Of a stretch of 64,000 nucleotides of DNA, positions 25,903 through 34,781 are shown in pieces; position 1 is the first letter of the stretch, and every line of letters begins with the position of its first letter. A program made the position numbers and the translations under genes. This DNA is from JAZKAR01 sp040389065 (GTDB lineage Bacteria > Pseudomonadota > Gammaproteobacteria > Burkholderiales > Casimicrobiaceae), in contig JAZKAR010000015.1 of NCBI GenBank assembly GCA_040389065.1, positions 1-64,000 on the forward strand, read 5' to 3'. The notes beneath the pieces are model-generated. The model ran no database searches. It worked only from the letters and a program-made list of their open reading frames with translations, and was not told where the DNA came from.

Positions 25903-26286
25903 TTAATGACTAAATAGTTTTTCTCTAAACATAAAAAATACGGCACCTACTAAACATAAACCTGCCCAAAGATAATCAAGCTTTAAAGGTTCTTTTAGAT
26001 ACCATACTGAAAATGGGATAAAAACGGAGAGAGTAATTACTTCTTGAAGAATTTTTAGCTGCCCGACGGTCATAATAGTATGCCCGATTCGATTTGCAGG
26101 TACTTGAAGTAAATATTCAAATAGAGCAATAGACCAGCTAAAAAGTGCCGCAATGATCCAGGGTTTATGACCTAATTCTTTTAAGTGAGCATACCACGCA
26201 AAAGTCATAAAAATGTTACTGCAAAAAAGCAGCAGAATAGTTTGAGGCGCTGCAGGTAAAAAATTAAACATTATGTTTATAGCCAT
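25903..26286 (-). CDS. DMT-superfamily small membrane protein (DUF486)
   Basis: 127 residues, four membrane helices in the compact arrangement of DUF486 proteins: TILLLFCSNIFMTFAWYAHLKEL, WIIAALFSWSIALFEYLLQVPANRIG, LKILQEVITLSVFIPFSVWYLKEP and YLWAGLCLVGAVFFMF. The motif QVPANRIG is characteristic. The family belongs to the drug/metabolite transporter superfamily and the substrate is unknown. The first Met gives a short leader; Met at codon 6 is an alternative start. It is separated from cvpA by 230 bp including a minus-strand terminator. Confidence 0.87.
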   Translation of the reverse strand: MAINIMFNFLPAAPQTILLLFCSNIFMTFAWYAHLKELGHKPWIIAALFSWSIALFEYLLQVPANRIGHTIMTVGQLKILQEVITLSVFIPFSVWYLKEPLKLDYLWAGLCLVGAVFFMFREKLFSH

Positions 26287-26452
26287 TAAGAATTGAACTG
26301 ATGCAAAAGATACAAAGCTGCTTCACAGTAACGTAGGTCAACACTGACTGTGCGCATAACACATAGTACGATAAGATACTATTACGCTGCTAGTGATTTG
26401 TCATATCATCTTATTTTTGCAATAGAAAATGCACGAAAGATATTTGGCGCGT

Positions 26453-26483
26453 AAAAAAAGCATCACTGTTGCAGCGATGCTTA
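26453..26483 (-). terminator. Intrinsic terminator of the trp-acc-fol-cvpA operon
   Basis: On the minus strand the stem GCATCGCTG / CAGTGATGC (one mismatch, 3-nt loop) is followed by a run of seven T. It lies 35 bp after the cvpA stop and is a strong rho-independent terminator. Confidence 0.9.
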
Positions 26484-26518
26484 TCTAGTATTGAGAAATA
26501 GAGCGCGATCTCAATATT

Positions 26519-27079
26519 TTAGTGTTTAGCCTTACGCTCAAAATCTGGTTTGGCATCATGAACAGGTGCGGCTTTAATCCAGGGAGCAGGCCTGAAGTCC
26601 ATCTGGTTTTTAAGAGGGTCTGCAAGAAAAGGACGTATACGCTCAAGGGCATGTTCCGCTGAGGCCGTTAGCATAGCTTCTTGCCAGGAGTTCTGGCGAG
26701 GAATCGGCGTGAGGCCTACGATCATAACAATCATCAAAACAATACATATTCCACGAAGAAAACCAAAGCACGTGCCGAGCGCTCGATCAAGCCATCCTAA
26801 ACCTGCGGCGCTAATCAGCGAACCGCATAAATAGCTAATACTGGCTGTAACAATCCACATCATTCCGTAAAGCAATACAAAGGCGAAGGCATATTGTAAG
26901 CCAGGTAGAGCGATATGTTCTCCTATCCACGGAGCAAGTGAACCTGCGTAATGGTTTGCTACCCATATATTAGCGATAAAAGAAAGTAGCGATAAAATTT
27001 CCCCTACCAGTCCGCGAAGTATGCCTAAGAGAACAGATAAAAGAATGATGACAAGAAATGCAACGTCTACCGTATTCAT
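26519..27079 (-). CDS. cvpA: CvpA-family membrane protein
   Basis: 186 residues, four membrane helices, starting with NTVDVAFLVIILLSVLLGILRG, the CvpA signature, followed by LSLLSFIANIWVANHYAG and GLGWLDRALGTCFGFLRGICIV. CvpA was named for colicin V production, and family members affect envelope stress and biofilm traits. In most Proteobacteria purF follows directly; here an intrinsic terminator comes instead. It is 18 bp downstream of the SPOR-domain gene, last in the operon. Confidence 0.92.
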   Translation of the reverse strand: MNTVDVAFLVIILLSVLLGILRGLVGEILSLLSFIANIWVANHYAGSLAPWIGEHIALPGLQYAFAFVLLYGMMWIVTASISYLCGSLISAAGLGWLDRALGTCFGFLRGICIVLMIVMIVGLTPIPRQNSWQEAMLTASAEHALERIRPFLADPLKNQMDFRPAPWIKAAPVHDAKPDFERKAKH

Positions 27080-27097
27080 AGGAGTAATAGAGCCGTA

Positions 27098-28339
27098 TTA
27101 GCGAGATGCATGAGCACGTTGGATGGGAGTCAGTACGGCATTATATCCCTGTGAGCGTAAAGTACGTAGCGTTTTTTCAGCAGAATCGCGTTGTTTAAAA
27201 GGCCCCATACGAACGCGATAAACTGTTTCTCCTGATTTAATAGTAAGGCGCTGCACGTAAGCACTTAAACCCATTTGGTTAATACGAGATTTTAAATGCG
27301 CTGCTTTTTCTTCTGATGATACTGCTCCCATTTGTACCGCATAGGTAGTAGAGGATGCGCTTGTTGTTTCAGCGTCACCTTCATCAGAATGGCGTGTGCG
27401 TTTAGAAGAAATGTCTTTAGTATCGTCATCATCTAAACGTCTTTTTGTGGCGCGTGGCAATGGGCGATTTTCAAGCTCAGGATCAGGAAACTCTGAAACA
27501 CGGCTTTTAGTTGCTTTAAGAGGGCGTATCGGCAGTGGTTGCTCGTTATCCATTTCTTTATAACGTGTTTCACGCTCTCTAGAGGTTCTGGTGACAGAGC
27601 GTGGCTCACGAACGTCTTCAAGCTCATCGTTACGTAGTTCATTGATATCGCCTGTAAAAGACTGGGCAGAGGCGCGGGAGCGTGCTGCTTTTTCTAAAGC
27701 TAGTTTATGCGCTTTTTCTTTTCTGGCTTTTTTCTCAGCGGCAGCTTTTTTTTCGGCTAGCTTTCTTTCATGTGCCTGCTGTGCTTGTTGTATAAGCAAT
27801 GCATCTTCCGCTAAGGGGGTGGTGGCTGAGGGGGCGGTAGTAGTAGTGGTAGTAACTGTTGTTTTAGACCGAGAGGGTGGAGTAGAGGAAATAGAAGGCT
27901 CGCCAGTTAAGGAGGCGGTATGTGATGAAAACGATTTTTTATCAGCACCAGAAGGTAATAGAGGAAGCGAGGCACCTTCGTCATGACTCTTGAGAGCCAT
28001 TCTAGATTCTTTTTGATTTTTAGATGTGGCGGCAGCAAGAGGAGTTGGGATAGTAGGGTTAGCTTCGCTTGCATCGTTAGCGGCGCTGAGCGGTTGGCCT
28101 CTTTCCATGTTAGCAACATTTTCTGTTGCAGGGTCTAGTTCTTCTGCACTTGGAGTGGTTTCCCAGCGCATCTGAGGAGGTTTTTGATGATTATTAGAAC
28201 GTTTTTCAAACAGAACGGGCAAAACAGTTAATGAAAGGAATAATAACGCTAAGGCGCCAAGCACCTGACGGCGAGCGCGACGTTTCATTTCTTCAACAAA
28301 CAGCCTGGACTGAGCGGGGGTTGTCCCTACTGAGCTCAT
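27098..28339 (-). CDS. SPOR-domain cell-division protein (DedD-like)
   Basis: 413 residues. A short cytoplasmic N-terminus with RRARRQVLGALALLFLSLTV gives one membrane helix (about 24-43). A long low-complexity Ser/Thr/Lys/Ala-rich periplasmic linker (about 60-330) follows. The C-terminal SPOR domain is YAVQMGAVSSEEKAAHLKSRI to RVRMGPFKQRDSAEKTLRTL (about 335-405), which binds denuded peptidoglycan at the division site. The linker is charged and repetitive (AEKKAAAEKKARKEKAHK) and much longer than in E. coli DedD (220 residues). Its position between folC and cvpA is conserved in Beta/Gammaproteobacteria. Confidence 0.9.
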   Translation of the reverse strand: MSSVGTTPAQSRLFVEEMKRRARRQVLGALALLFLSLTVLPVLFEKRSNNHQKPPQMRWETTPSAEELDPATENVANMERGQPLSAANDASEANPTIPTPLAAATSKNQKESRMALKSHDEGASLPLLPSGADKKSFSSHTASLTGEPSISSTPPSRSKTTVTTTTTTAPSATTPLAEDALLIQQAQQAHERKLAEKKAAAEKKARKEKAHKLALEKAARSRASAQSFTGDINELRNDELEDVREPRSVTRTSRERETRYKEMDNEQPLPIRPLKATKSRVSEFPDPELENRPLPRATKRRLDDDDTKDISSKRTRHSDEGDAETTSASSTTYAVQMGAVSSEEKAAHLKSRINQMGLSAYVQRLTIKSGETVYRVRMGPFKQRDSAEKTLRTLRSQGYNAVLTPIQRAHASR

Positions 28340-28403
28340 GTCATCCTCTCTTTTGAATAAGGGTAAGTTTGTGTGTAAGACACATTCATGAATATTTAAA
28401 CTA

Positions 28404-28620
28404 ATTAGAGGTTACGTAGTTCAACTCTCTTGGCATACTTGCCATGCAACTTGAATAACTTTGTAGATGCAGGTGGGTAATTCATTATTCAAGGCATTGT
28501 GCTTAGAACCTATTCGAAATCTTACTGCGCGCCTGTTATGAAAAGTCGAATGGTACTCAAAATCCTCATTTACTCAATGTAAACTCCGGTTTTTCCGTTC
28601 CAGTCTCCCTTTCCTACCAA
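28404..28620. repeat. Degenerate repeat remnants between folC and the SPOR gene
   Basis: TTAGAGGTTACGTAGTT at 28404 matches the left end of the main dispersed family, followed by CATACTTGCC and then diverged sequence. From about 28500, a second part contains TCATTTACTCAATGTAAACT (28566-28585), the same kind of central hairpin as in the element at 24373-24497. Both look like decayed copies inside the operon. Confidence 0.55.
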
Positions 28621-28627
28621 CCGCTCG

Positions 28628-29989
28628 CTACAGATCTCGAACAGCTTCTAACGTTGAAAACGATCCTGTTACAACAATACGATCAGCAAGCTGTGCTTCG
28701 TTACGTACCCAGCTATAAGCAGCCGTTGGGTGATCAAACTGATGAATGTTTTTAGGCTCAACACCTAAAGACACTAGAATATTGTAAAGCTCCTGGGAAC
28801 TTCTTCGTCGCTCACCCTCAAGCGTGCATACGGCCCATTGTTGAACATGAGGTTGCAGAATCTTTGCACAGCTTAATGCTTCTTTATCATTGAGCATACC
28901 CCATACGCACCATGTGTCGGGAAAAAACGCCATTTTTTCAAGGTTAATCGCGAGCGCTTTCATAGCATGAGGGTTATGCGCTACATCCCAAACAGTAACA
29001 GGTTGGCCTGCTAACACTTGAAAGCGTCCGGGCCACTCAACCGCTAGTAAGCCTTCGCGTATTGCTTGCATGCTTATCGCACCGATATCCGATAGATATT
29101 CTAACGCTGTAATAGCAACCGAGGCATTGGCAAGCTGATGCTCACCGCGTAACGCAGGCCAAGGGAGTCCAAAGCGGCGTTTAATATTTCCATCTGAAGC
29201 GCGTACCCAGTATTGCCACTGTTGAGGCGTATCGGTTAAATATCCAAAATCTTTACCTAGCGATAGCACTTTTGATGCTAATTGCTGAGCTTTTTGACAG
29301 GCCATTTCAGGAAAGTTTGCATCACCCAGAATAAGAAGAGAATTGGAGCGAGCAATACCGAGCTTTTCAAGTGCAATCGCCTCGCGAGTAGACCCTAAAT
29401 ATTCCTGATGATCAAGATCAATAGGCGTGACGATGGCAAGGGTGGTATCAATAATATTGGTGGCGTCGAGCCGCCCCCCTAAACCTACTTCTAAAATCCA
29501 TATATCTAAGTTAGCTTGAGCAAATGTCCAAAGCCCTGCTAATGTTGCCCATTCAAAGTAGGTGAGCGATATATCTTCTCTTGCTGCATCTATCGCTTCA
29601 AATGCTTTAATCAGTACCTGATCTTCAACAGGTACGCCCTGAAGGGCAATGCGCTCATTAAACCGCCAGATATGAGGCGATGTGTAGGTTCCTACTTTTA
29701 AGCCCGCTGCTTTGCAAATAGCGCTAAGAAACGCACAAGTAGAACCTTTACCATTGGTACCAGCAACAGTGATAACCGGGCAGGTAGGTACACACTGTAA
29801 GCGCTGCCACACAGTACGTACACGCTCAAGAGTCATGTCAATCGTTTTGCCATGCATCGTACTAATATAATGTAGCCAGTCTGCTACACAGGTCTTGCTA
29901 TTACTGTGTTCTTCTCCAGATACCGCTGAAAAAGAGGAAGCGTTTTGTGTACCTAGAGTGGTGCGAGGTTCATGAGATTCAGAGTTCAT
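28628..29989 (-). CDS. folC: Dihydrofolate synthase / folylpolyglutamate synthase
   Basis: 453 residues, Mur-ligase fold. The P-loop is ITVAGTNGKGSTCAFL (about 78-93), with the conserved start of the fold MTLERVRTVWQRL before it and YTSPHIWRFNERI after it. The metal-binding ExGLGGRLDATNI loop is intact, and the C-terminal domain holds VWDVAHNPHA. It adds Glu to dihydropteroate and to folates. A non-homologous N-terminal 35 residues (SHEPRTTLGTQNASSFSA) precede the domain, so the true start may be internal. It overlaps accD by 11 bases. Confidence 0.95.
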   Translation of the reverse strand: MNSESHEPRTTLGTQNASSFSAVSGEEHSNSKTCVADWLHYISTMHGKTIDMTLERVRTVWQRLQCVPTCPVITVAGTNGKGSTCAFLSAICKAAGLKVGTYTSPHIWRFNERIALQGVPVEDQVLIKAFEAIDAAREDISLTYFEWATLAGLWTFAQANLDIWILEVGLGGRLDATNIIDTTLAIVTPIDLDHQEYLGSTREAIALEKLGIARSNSLLILGDANFPEMACQKAQQLASKVLSLGKDFGYLTDTPQQWQYWVRASDGNIKRRFGLPWPALRGEHQLANASVAITALEYLSDIGAISMQAIREGLLAVEWPGRFQVLAGQPVTVWDVAHNPHAMKALAINLEKMAFFPDTWCVWGMLNDKEALSCAKILQPHVQQWAVCTLEGERRRSSQELYNILVSLGVEPKNIHQFDHPTAAYSWVRNEAQLADRIVVTGSFSTLEAVRDL

Positions 29990-30848
29990 TGGTAGGGTGG
30001 CGTTGTAACATTTTTAAAAAGTTAGGAAGACGATCGCGCAAATGACGCCGATCAATAATGGCATCAATAGCACCTGTTTTGAGCAAAAATTCAGCACGTT
30101 GGAAACCCTCAGGCAATTTTTCTTGAACTGTTTGCTCAATCACACGAGGGCCTGCAAATCCAATTAATGCACCAGGTTCTGCAATGACGATATCACCTAT
30201 GAAGGCAAAGCTAGCAGAAACGCCGCCCATTGTTGGGTCAGTGAGTAAAGAAATATAAGGTAATTTAGCCTCGGCAAGCTCATTTAATACAGAGGTTGTT
30301 TTTGCCATTTGCATCAGGGAGAATAAGCCTTCTTGCATGCGCGCTCCCCCGCTGGCCGCGATAGACATAAAGGGAATACGATGACGCAATGCTGCATAGA
30401 CACCCCGGGCAAATCGTTCACCAACCACAGAGCCCATAGAGCCGCCCATAAAATCAAACTCAAATGCCGCAATCACGAGTGGTACACCTTGTATAGCGCC
30501 TCGCTGTACGATCAATGCATCTTTTTCTTGTGTTTCGCGTTGAGCAGCTTCAAGCCTATCTGTATAGCGTTTGCTATCTTTAAACTTTAAGGTGTCGATG
30601 GGGGTTACATCGCTACCGATTTCTTCACGTTCTTCTTCTTTATCAAATAAATGATCCAGCCGTTTACGCGCACGCAGGCGGTGATGATAACCGCATTTAG
30701 GGCATACACTTTGATTATTATCTAAATCCATTTGGTAAAGCACGGCTTCACAGGATTGGCACTTTGTCCATAATCCTTCAGGAATAGCACGCTTTCCTGC
30801 TTTTTCATTTTTAATTCGAGGAGGAATTAAGTTTTGTAACCAGCTCAT
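29979..30848 (-). CDS. accD: Acetyl-CoA carboxylase, carboxyltransferase beta subunit
   Basis: 289 residues. The N-terminal zinc ribbon is CQSCEAVLYQ...VCPKCGYHHR (C-x2-C and C-x2-C). The crotonase-like carboxyltransferase core shows DFMGGSMGSVVGERF, ASGGARMQEGLFSLMQMAK and PTMGGVSASFA. With AccA, AccB and AccC it makes malonyl-CoA for fatty-acid synthesis. Its place after trpA and before folC is the conserved order. A dispersed repeat lies between trpA and accD, so the operon may be partly uncoupled here. Start ATG follows AGGTG. Confidence 0.97.
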   Translation of the reverse strand: MSWLQNLIPPRIKNEKAGKRAIPEGLWTKCQSCEAVLYQMDLDNNQSVCPKCGYHHRLRARKRLDHLFDKEEEREEIGSDVTPIDTLKFKDSKRYTDRLEAAQRETQEKDALIVQRGAIQGVPLVIAAFEFDFMGGSMGSVVGERFARGVYAALRHRIPFMSIAASGGARMQEGLFSLMQMAKTTSVLNELAEAKLPYISLLTDPTMGGVSASFAFIGDIVIAEPGALIGFAGPRVIEQTVQEKLPEGFQRAEFLLKTGAIDAIIDRRHLRDRLPNFLKMLQRHPTNEL

Positions 30849-30871
30849 CTGAACACCTTGTTAATATTTAC

Positions 30872-30974
30872 AGAGCTTACGCAAACCAGCCCTAGCGATG
30901 TGTTGGCATCTTGCCGTACTTATTTAATACTGTCTACGCTGCCATGTCTTGCTAGATCAGAGTTGCGTAAGTCT
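30872..30974. repeat. Dispersed palindromic element, short form, copy 3
   Basis: Ends AGAGCTTACGCAA and TTGCGTAAGTCT (second terminal type), core CTTGCCGTACT present. The GGGGCATCCC arm is absent. It lies within the trp-acc operon, between trpA and accD. Confidence 0.82.
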
Positions 30975-31032
30975 TATTTACTCTGAGAATAAAAAGCCAG
31001 ATTTAACCTGAATATTTAAAAAATATTGCACG

Positions 31033-31860
31033 TTAAGCGTGATAATGCGTATCTAGGGCTTTTCTTACCTCATGTATCCAGGTTCTTAGGGTAGATTCTA
31101 ATTGTTCTGGGGGTGTTTCTTCAATTAATTGAACTAAACGGCTGCCAATTACTACTGCATCAGCGGTTTCTGCAAGTGTTACGGCTGTTTCAGCATCGCG
31201 AATTCCAAAACCAACGCCAATAGGAATTGAAATGTGTTCACGTAATGTATGTATACGTGTTTTTACTTGTTTGGTATCTAAATGGCCTGCACCAGTTACA
31301 CCATTGAGCGATACATAATACACATAACCTTTTGCATGCTGTGCAACTGATTGAACGCGTTTTGATGAGGTGGTTGGTGCTAATAAAAAGATGGGGTAAA
31401 TATTTTCGTTAGCCATTGTCTGGCTAAGCTCCTCAACTTCTTCGGGCGGATAATCAACGACGAGCACTCCATCAACACCCACATTTTTAGCTTGGGTAAC
31501 AAATGTTGTTACGCCCATGGCTTCAATAGGATTCGCGTAACCCATTAATACAACAGCAGTGTGTTGATTGTGTTCACGGAATTTTTTTACCGTATTAAAC
31601 ACATCGCTTAGCCCTACACCACGTTTAACTGCACGATCTGAGGCGCGTTGAATAATAGGCCCATCTGCCATAGGGTCAGAAAAAGGAACCCCTAATTCGA
31701 GAATGTCTGCTCCGCCCTCAACTAATGCATGCATTAATGTAAGCGTTTCTTCAAGGCCAGGGTCACCCGTTGTGATAAAGGGAATTAAAACTTTCTGCCG
31801 AACATTCAGGCGTGCCTGAATACATTGATCAATACGATTAATAACAGTCATAGCGGTCAT
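31033..31860 (-). CDS. trpA: Tryptophan synthase alpha subunit
   Basis: 275 residues, TIM barrel that cleaves indole-3-glycerol phosphate and passes indole to TrpB. Conserved sites: the Glu of LELGVPFSDPMADGP (catalytic Glu and Asp), GVDGVLVVDYPPEE, YYVSLNGVTGAG and VGFGIRDAETA (phosphate binding). The start region has Met codons 1 and 4 (MTAMTVINRI). The first overlaps trpB by 4 bases (ATGA), so translation is coupled. Confidence 0.97.
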   Translation of the reverse strand: MTAMTVINRIDQCIQARLNVRQKVLIPFITTGDPGLEETLTLMHALVEGGADILELGVPFSDPMADGPIIQRASDRAVKRGVGLSDVFNTVKKFREHNQHTAVVLMGYANPIEAMGVTTFVTQAKNVGVDGVLVVDYPPEEVEELSQTMANENIYPIFLLAPTTSSKRVQSVAQHAKGYVYYVSLNGVTGAGHLDTKQVKTRIHTLREHISIPIGVGFGIRDAETAVTLAETADAVVIGSRLVQLIEETPPEQLESTLRTWIHEVRKALDTHYHA

Positions 31861-33080
31861 GCTATGCCTCCAGAGGCTTTGAATAAAGCAGCAGCATCAA
31901 GTTCTGCAACCGTATTAATATCTTTATCACCACGGCCTGAAAGATTCACTAAAATGATTTTATCTTTAGGTAATGTAGGGGCAATTTGTACCGCATAGGC
32001 TAATGCATGACTTGATTCCAATGCAGGAATAATGCCTTCCATGTGGCAACAGTCATGAAATGCTTTAAGGGCAGCATCATCATTAATGGGTACATACTGC
32101 GCGCGGCCTAAATCTTTAAGCCATGCATGTTCAGGGCCAACGCCAGGGTAATCTAATCCTGCTGAAATGGAATGTGTATCGATAATTTGCCCGTTTTTAT
32201 CTTGAATCAGATACGTACGGTTGCCATGCAACACACCGGGAACCCCGGCGGTTAGCGATGCCGCATGCGAACCTGTTTCTACCCCATGTCCGCCAGCCTC
32301 TACACCAATTAGTTGCACAGACGTTTCATTAATATAGGGATAAAAAATTCCCATCGCGTTAGAGCCGCCGCCTACACAGGCCACAACCATGTCGGGTTGT
32401 CTGCCAATATGTTCAGGCATTTGCACTAGGCATTCTTTACCAATGACCGACTGAAAATCTCGAACCATTTCAGGGTAGGGGTGAGGGCCAGCAACAGTAC
32501 CAATAATATAGAAGGTGTTATCTACATTTGTTACCCAATCGCGCAATGCCTCATTGAGCGCATCTTTTAGCGTGCGTGAGCCTGATTCAACCGGTACAAC
32601 GGTAGCACCTAATAACTGCATACGGTAAACATTGGGTGCCTGACGTTTTACATCGTCAGCACCCATATAAACCACACACTCTAAACCATAGCGAGCAGCA
32701 ATTGTTGCAGTAGCAACACCATGCTGGCCTGCGCCGGTTTCAGCAATCACGCGAGGTTTGCCAAGGCGCTTGGCTAATAAAGCTTGCCCGATACAATTAT
32801 TAATCTTGTGAGCGCCTGTATGATTCAAGTCTTCACGTTTTAAATAGATTTGTGCGCCGCCTAGGGTTTCAGACCAGCGCTTTGCGTGGTAAATAGGGCT
32901 AGGCCTACCTACAAAATGTTTAAGTTCATCCTCAAACTCTCTGAGAAAGTCAGGATCATTACGATAATGTGTGTACGCTTCTTTAAGCGCATCAAGCGCA
33001 TACACTAAGGTTTCAGCAACAAATGTACCCCCGTAAGGGCCAAAATGTCCCCGTTCATCGGGGTAATGGTAGGGCTGCAT
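31857..33080 (-). CDS. trpB: Tryptophan synthase beta subunit
   Basis: 407 residues, PLP enzyme that condenses indole with serine. The PLP lysine is in HTGAHKINNCIGQALL. The phosphate-binding glycines are in CVGGGSNAMG, and AETGAGQHGVATAT is the conserved active-site loop. GRGDKDINTV is near the C-terminus. It starts 26 bases inside trpF and overlaps trpA by ATGA; the three trp genes form one tightly packed unit. No other trp genes (trpE, G, D, C) are in the window. Confidence 0.97.
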   Translation of the reverse strand: MQPYHYPDERGHFGPYGGTFVAETLVYALDALKEAYTHYRNDPDFLREFEDELKHFVGRPSPIYHAKRWSETLGGAQIYLKREDLNHTGAHKINNCIGQALLAKRLGKPRVIAETGAGQHGVATATIAARYGLECVVYMGADDVKRQAPNVYRMQLLGATVVPVESGSRTLKDALNEALRDWVTNVDNTFYIIGTVAGPHPYPEMVRDFQSVIGKECLVQMPEHIGRQPDMVVACVGGGSNAMGIFYPYINETSVQLIGVEAGGHGVETGSHAASLTAGVPGVLHGNRTYLIQDKNGQIIDTHSISAGLDYPGVGPEHAWLKDLGRAQYVPINDDAALKAFHDCCHMEGIIPALESSHALAYAVQIAPTLPKDKIILVNLSGRGDKDINTVAELDAAALFKASGGIA

Positions 33081-33723
33081 TCAGCACTCCTTGAATAAAC
33101 GCCCGCATCATAGTCGGGCACTTGCGACCAGGGGCGTATTCTACACCACTTGAGACATCAACCGCCCACGGTTGTACAGATCGAATTGCATTTTCAATAG
33201 TTTCGTCGTTTAAACCGCCCGCCAAAATCAGGGGCAAAGCGCGTTCTTCTAAGGGGGGAATGCGTGCCCAGTCAAAGCTTTCACCGGTTCCTCCGGGAAT
33301 ACCCGGATGATACGCGTCTAATAAAATACCTTTGCATAAATGTTGTGCAAAGCTTGAAATGCTGCTTGCAACATTTAAGTCAGGCTTCATACGTAGCGCT
33401 TTTATATAGGGGTACTTCCAAGATTCACAGGCTTCAGGCGATTCATTTCCATGAAATTGAAGCAAAGTAGGGCGCATCTGCTGACAAATGGCGTGTATAA
33501 GTGCCTCTTCCGCATCAACTACTAACGCAACGGTAGACACAAAGGCAGGGAGCGATTGGCTGATGCCAATTGCTTGTTCAAGCGAAACAGCGCGTGGGCT
33601 TTTGGGATAAAACACAAAGCCTAAAGCATCAGCGCCTGCCTGTACAGCGGCGTGGGCATCTTCGAGGGTAGTGATGCCGCAAATTTTTGCGCGGGTTCTC
33701 GAGGGGGAAAGAAGGTTAAGCAT
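33055..33723 (-). CDS. trpF: Phosphoribosylanthranilate isomerase
   Basis: 222 residues, small TIM barrel. It opens with AKICGITTLEDAHAAVQAGADALGFVF, holding the catalytic Cys of KICG; the general acid Asp lies in the LLDAYHPG loop. GGTGESFDWA and LAGGLNDETIENAI bind phosphate. It is the first gene of the minus-strand operon. The upstream 550 bp holds a dispersed repeat but no leader peptide rich in Trp codons, so an attenuator is not evident. The first stable start codon is the ATG at 33723. Confidence 0.96.
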   Translation of the reverse strand: MLNLLSPSRTRAKICGITTLEDAHAAVQAGADALGFVFYPKSPRAVSLEQAIGISQSLPAFVSTVALVVDAEEALIHAICQQMRPTLLQFHGNESPEACESWKYPYIKALRMKPDLNVASSISSFAQHLCKGILLDAYHPGIPGGTGESFDWARIPPLEERALPLILAGGLNDETIENAIRSVQPWAVDVSSGVEYAPGRKCPTMMRAFIQGVLNAALPLPR

Positions 33724-33770
33724 CTTCTAATAGACCTTATTTGCTTAGAGTTTTGAAGTGGCTATACACC

Positions 33771-33882
33771 TAGAGGTTGTGTAATTAGGTTTTTTCAGCG
33801 TTATGATAATTTGCAGGACTTCTGTCTTCGTTGTCATGCGGGGTATTCCATGTCTTGATAGAACCTAATAGCGAAACTTCTA
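33771..33882. repeat. Dispersed palindromic element, diverged, copy 4
   Basis: Ends TAGAGGTTGTGTAATTAGGTT and a near-complement AACCTAATAGCGAAACTTCTA. The core is altered (ATTTGCAGG for CTTGCCGT), but ATGCGGGGTATTCCATG keeps the right arm. Upstream of trpF. Confidence 0.72.
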
Positions 33883-34274
33883 TTACTTATTTATATCACT
33901 AGAATATAAGAAGTGAAGCTCAGAAGTTACTGCGCTCACAAAAATGCTCTTCTTTCGCCTTTCGCTATAGATAAATAAAAGATACTTTATCTAAAAAATA
34001 CAGATTGATTGCATCCTTAGCATTCATGGTTTCTTATGTAAGAAAACAGAGATTAGAACTCTCTTGCAGCAGTATAAATTGTAGCACCATACTATAAGGC
34101 AGCAGATGGCTAGAATGTTCTCTCCTTTTGGAGGTATCTTGTTGTAATAATAGCTAATGTATTCGCATTTTTAGTCTGTAATACTATTCTGCTGAACTTG
34201 ATTGATGGTTGTTAATGTTAGTCGCTATTATGTATTTCAAATACTCATAGCACTAATTAATTAGGAATTTTATT
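33883..34274. other. Intergenic region between trpF and a small secreted gene
   Basis: About 390 bp with no gene seen. AGAAGTTACTGCG at 33927-33939 looks like a lone left end of the dispersed repeat. An AT-rich stretch just before 34275 could hold the promoter of the next gene, but no clear -35/-10 pair was assigned. Confidence 0.45.
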
Positions 34275-34628
34275 ATGAATAAACTTTTATACTCATTATG
34301 CGCTTTAATGCTAGCAGGAGCTTTTTCAACAGCAGCGTTCGCTCATTCTACAAAAAAAGACGCATGTATCGCATGGGTTAATACAAATAGCGCAAATCTT
34401 GCAAAAAATTATCTTGCTTATCGTACCTCAGCTGCGAAAATGGGAAACCTTATTTTGGGACAACAAGTAGTACATATAGCAAAAAGTAATTGTAGGATAT
34501 CAGGAGAATTTAACAAACCAGTTATTGTTGAAAAGAATGGATTGGTAACCATAAGCCCTATTAGTTCGGGCAAAAATCCTACCAATATAGGTGGATGCCC
34601 CCCAGGCGTTGAAATGTGTGCACAATAA
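34275..34628 (+). CDS. Small secreted hypothetical protein
   Basis: 117 residues with a signal peptide (MNKLLYSLCALMLAGAFSTAAFA). The mature part has a helical stretch ACIAWVNTNSANLAKNYLAY, then a Cys (NCRISGEF). It ends with PTNIGGCPPGVEMCAQ. Four Cys in the mature chain could form disulfides in the periplasm. I do not recognise a family. Single gene, no operon partners. A loose inverted repeat (CATCAACA at 34680-34687 / TGTTGATG at 34714-34721) follows but lacks a T tract. Confidence 0.72.
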   Translation: MNKLLYSLCALMLAGAFSTAAFAHSTKKDACIAWVNTNSANLAKNYLAYRTSAAKMGNLILGQQVVHIAKSNCRISGEFNKPVIVEKNGLVTISPISSGKNPTNIGGCPPGVEMCAQ

Positions 34629-34781
34629 TAAGACTGAAGTAGCAGTTTTAGAAACTGTGACGGAACCTTAAAGTGCTCCCATCAACATCTGTGGCCTAAT
34701 GCAAGTTTGGTGCTGTTGATGTATAAACTCAAGTTAGTATTGTTTTGAAGTCATTAAGCATACTCTGCTCTTAAAAATAAG

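Noticed and set aside
27591..27986. Plus-strand ORF of 131 codons opposite the SPOR gene
   Set aside because: It is Ser/Ala-rich low-complexity sequence mirroring the SPOR linker and is not a believable gene.
33724..34274. trp attenuator leader upstream of trpF
   Set aside because: No short ORF rich in Trp codons followed by alternate stems was seen; the only structure is a dispersed repeat.
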